From JAWPMT01 sp965267435 (lineage in GTDB: Bacteria > Bacteroidota > Bacteroidia > Cytophagales > Cyclobacteriaceae): a DNA stretch of 64,000 nt. Shown here one piece after another: positions 63,037 through 64,000 of this stretch (the first letter of the stretch is position 1; each line of letters begins with the position of its first letter). Made by a program: the position numbers and the translations under genes. Below the pieces are notes generated by a model. The model did not search any database. It was not told the DNA's origin and saw only the letters and a list, made by a program, of their open reading frames with translations. The DNA is taken from contig OZ253960.1 in NCBI GenBank assembly GCA_965267435.1, forward strand, positions 5,332,001-5,396,000, given 5' to 3'.

Positions 63037-63729
63037 ATGAAAGAGGGTTTGATCCTCAGTCTGGAGACCTCTACGCCCGTTTGCTCCATAGCGCTGCACG
63101 CCTCCGGTGACCTGCTGGGCGAGCAGTCCTATTATCTCGACAAATCACATTCGTCTCTGCTGCCGGGCATTTTGGGTGAGCTCCTGAAAAACTGTGGACA
63201 TGAGCTCTCGGACCTCTCAGCGTTTGCCATATCGAGCGGTCCCGGCTCATATACAGGTATGAGGATAGGACTCTCCAGTGCGAAGGGCATCTGCTATGCC
63301 ACAGGAGTGCCGCTCCTGTCCGTTGGGACTCTGGATACGCTCGTGGAACAAGTTCGAAAATGGATCCCCGAGAAGGCTTTGGTGGCGCCGATGCTCGACG
63401 CCCGGAGAATGGAGGTTTATACCCAATTGCTCTCTACTGATGGGAGTGAGATTTGGCCTTTGCAGCCATTGGTCCTCGAAGAAGATACGTTTCAGGAGTT
63501 CGCAGATCAGGAGCTTTTTCTGGTCGGCAATGGCTCCGGGAAGTGCGAGGGCTTTCTTTCGCATCCTCAGCTTCGGATCATCAGTGAGGTATCTCCCTCC
63601 GCCGCAGCCATGGGGTCCCTGGCTTGGGAAAAGTTTCAGAAGGGGGAATTTGAGGACCTCGCATATTTCGAGCCCAATTATTTAAAAGCGTTTCAGACCA
63701 AGCCCCCTTCCAACAAGTTCAAGCCTTGA
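63037..63729 (+). CDS. tsaB: tRNA threonylcarbamoyladenosine biosynthesis protein TsaB
   Basis: 230 residues. Partner of TsaD and TsaE in making t6A37 of ANN-decoding tRNAs. ILSLETSTPVCSIAL start, HSSLLPGILGELL, and ISSGPGSYTGMRIGLSSAKGI are the family marks. 20 bases after the protease gene, so part of the same run. Confidence 0.95.
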   Translation: MKEGLILSLETSTPVCSIALHASGDLLGEQSYYLDKSHSSLLPGILGELLKNCGHELSDLSAFAISSGPGSYTGMRIGLSSAKGICYATGVPLLSVGTLDTLVEQVRKWIPEKALVAPMLDARRMEVYTQLLSTDGSEIWPLQPLVLEEDTFQEFADQELFLVGNGSGKCEGFLSHPQLRIISEVSPSAAAMGSLAWEKFQKGEFEDLAYFEPNYLKAFQTKPPSNKFKP

Positions 63730-63766
63730 AATAGAATCAATTTGCCTTGTCACATGTTTATGCACT

Positions 63767-64000
63767 ATGTCTGAGTCGAAATACGAAATTGAAAACCGAG
63801 TCACCAGTAGTGCGCTGGTCACCATTGATCTTGATGATTATCTGGATAAAAACGGTGCGATCTTTTTCGATTTGAAGTCTTTCCTATTCCAGGAGCTGAT
63901 TTTGAGAGAGAAGGATTTTCGTTTGGCTCTCAAGGAGCACGACTGGCAGCAGTATACCGGCAAGACCATCGTCGTGGGGTGCACGGCAGATGCCATTGTG
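63767..64000 (+). CDS. DUF2480 family protein (3' truncated by window)
   Basis: 78 codons visible from the ATG at 63767, open to the window end. The start IENRVTSSALVTIDLDDYL and LKSFLFQELILREKDFR are typical of DUF2480, a Bacteroidota family of unknown function of about 170 residues. 37 bases after tsaB. Confidence 0.82.
   Translation, partial: MSESKYEIENRVTSSALVTIDLDDYLDKNGAIFFDLKSFLFQELILREKDFRLALKEHDWQQYTGKTIVVGCTADAIV

Overview
The window comes from the chromosome of a Bacteroidota bacterium, probably a marine Cytophagales-like lineage (inference). Three signs point there: type IX secretion (T9SS) type A C-terminal sorting domains on two proteins, -7 boxes of the form TAnnTTTG in front of several genes, and Bacteroidota-typical families (DUF2723, DUF2480, nuoABCD cluster, rpmH-rnpA-S41 peptidase-tsaB order). 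I saw no rRNA, tRNA, CRISPR array, phage or transposase gene.

Bases 1-30500 are mostly housekeeping. They hold asnS (cut by the window edge), sodA, tadA, aspS, two-sided clusters with a glycerophosphodiesterase, a TPR lipoprotein and a secreted amidohydrolase, then panB, a monomeric isocitrate dehydrogenase, a GMC oxidoreductase with its Tat-exported subunit 3, and nuoA-nuoB-nuoC-nuoD followed by the NAD(P)H-hydrate repair enzyme. The nuo run is interrupted between nuoC and nuoD by a four-helix-bundle (23S-intervening-sequence-type) gene bracketed by AT-rich inverted repeats. After it come a passenger-less T9SS mini-protein, a large DUF2723 membrane protein, an FMN glutamate-synthase-like protein and a TPR protein.

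Bases 28200-46200 are a surface-polysaccharide locus. It has a DegT aminotransferase, about seven glycosyltransferases or glycosyltransferase-like proteins, a polytopic membrane protein (possible polymerase), a Wzx-like flippase, a polysaccharide deacetylase, four methyltransferases and two sulfotransferases, which suggests a sulfated, methylated glycan. Genes from 36065 onward are tightly packed, many with 1-16 base overlaps, and the last sulfotransferase overlaps by four bases the start of a 2644-residue T9SS-sorted surface protein. That giant has three tandem 732-residue units, each a PKD domain split by a six-bladed-propeller-like insertion and followed by more PKD domains.

Bases 54300-64000 carry an Lrp/AsnC regulator with a PyrR-like phosphoribosyltransferase, a DUF429-like protein, PPK2, a metallophosphoesterase, a lipoprotein glycerophosphodiesterase, an adenosine-kinase-like PfkB kinase, rpmH, rnpA (overlapping rpmH), a C-terminal processing protease, tsaB and the start of a DUF2480 gene.

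The strongest non-genic signal is a dispersed element of about 145 bases. Three full copies (28011, 55406, 60350) lie just downstream of genes and in the same orientation as them, and a partial inverted copy lies at 1684. The copies share closing ends, and one internal stem is kept by different sequences, which suggests a structured RNA. Other oddities are a hairpin array with an 84-base duplication after asnS and a palindrome-containing in-frame insertion in a glycosyltransferase.
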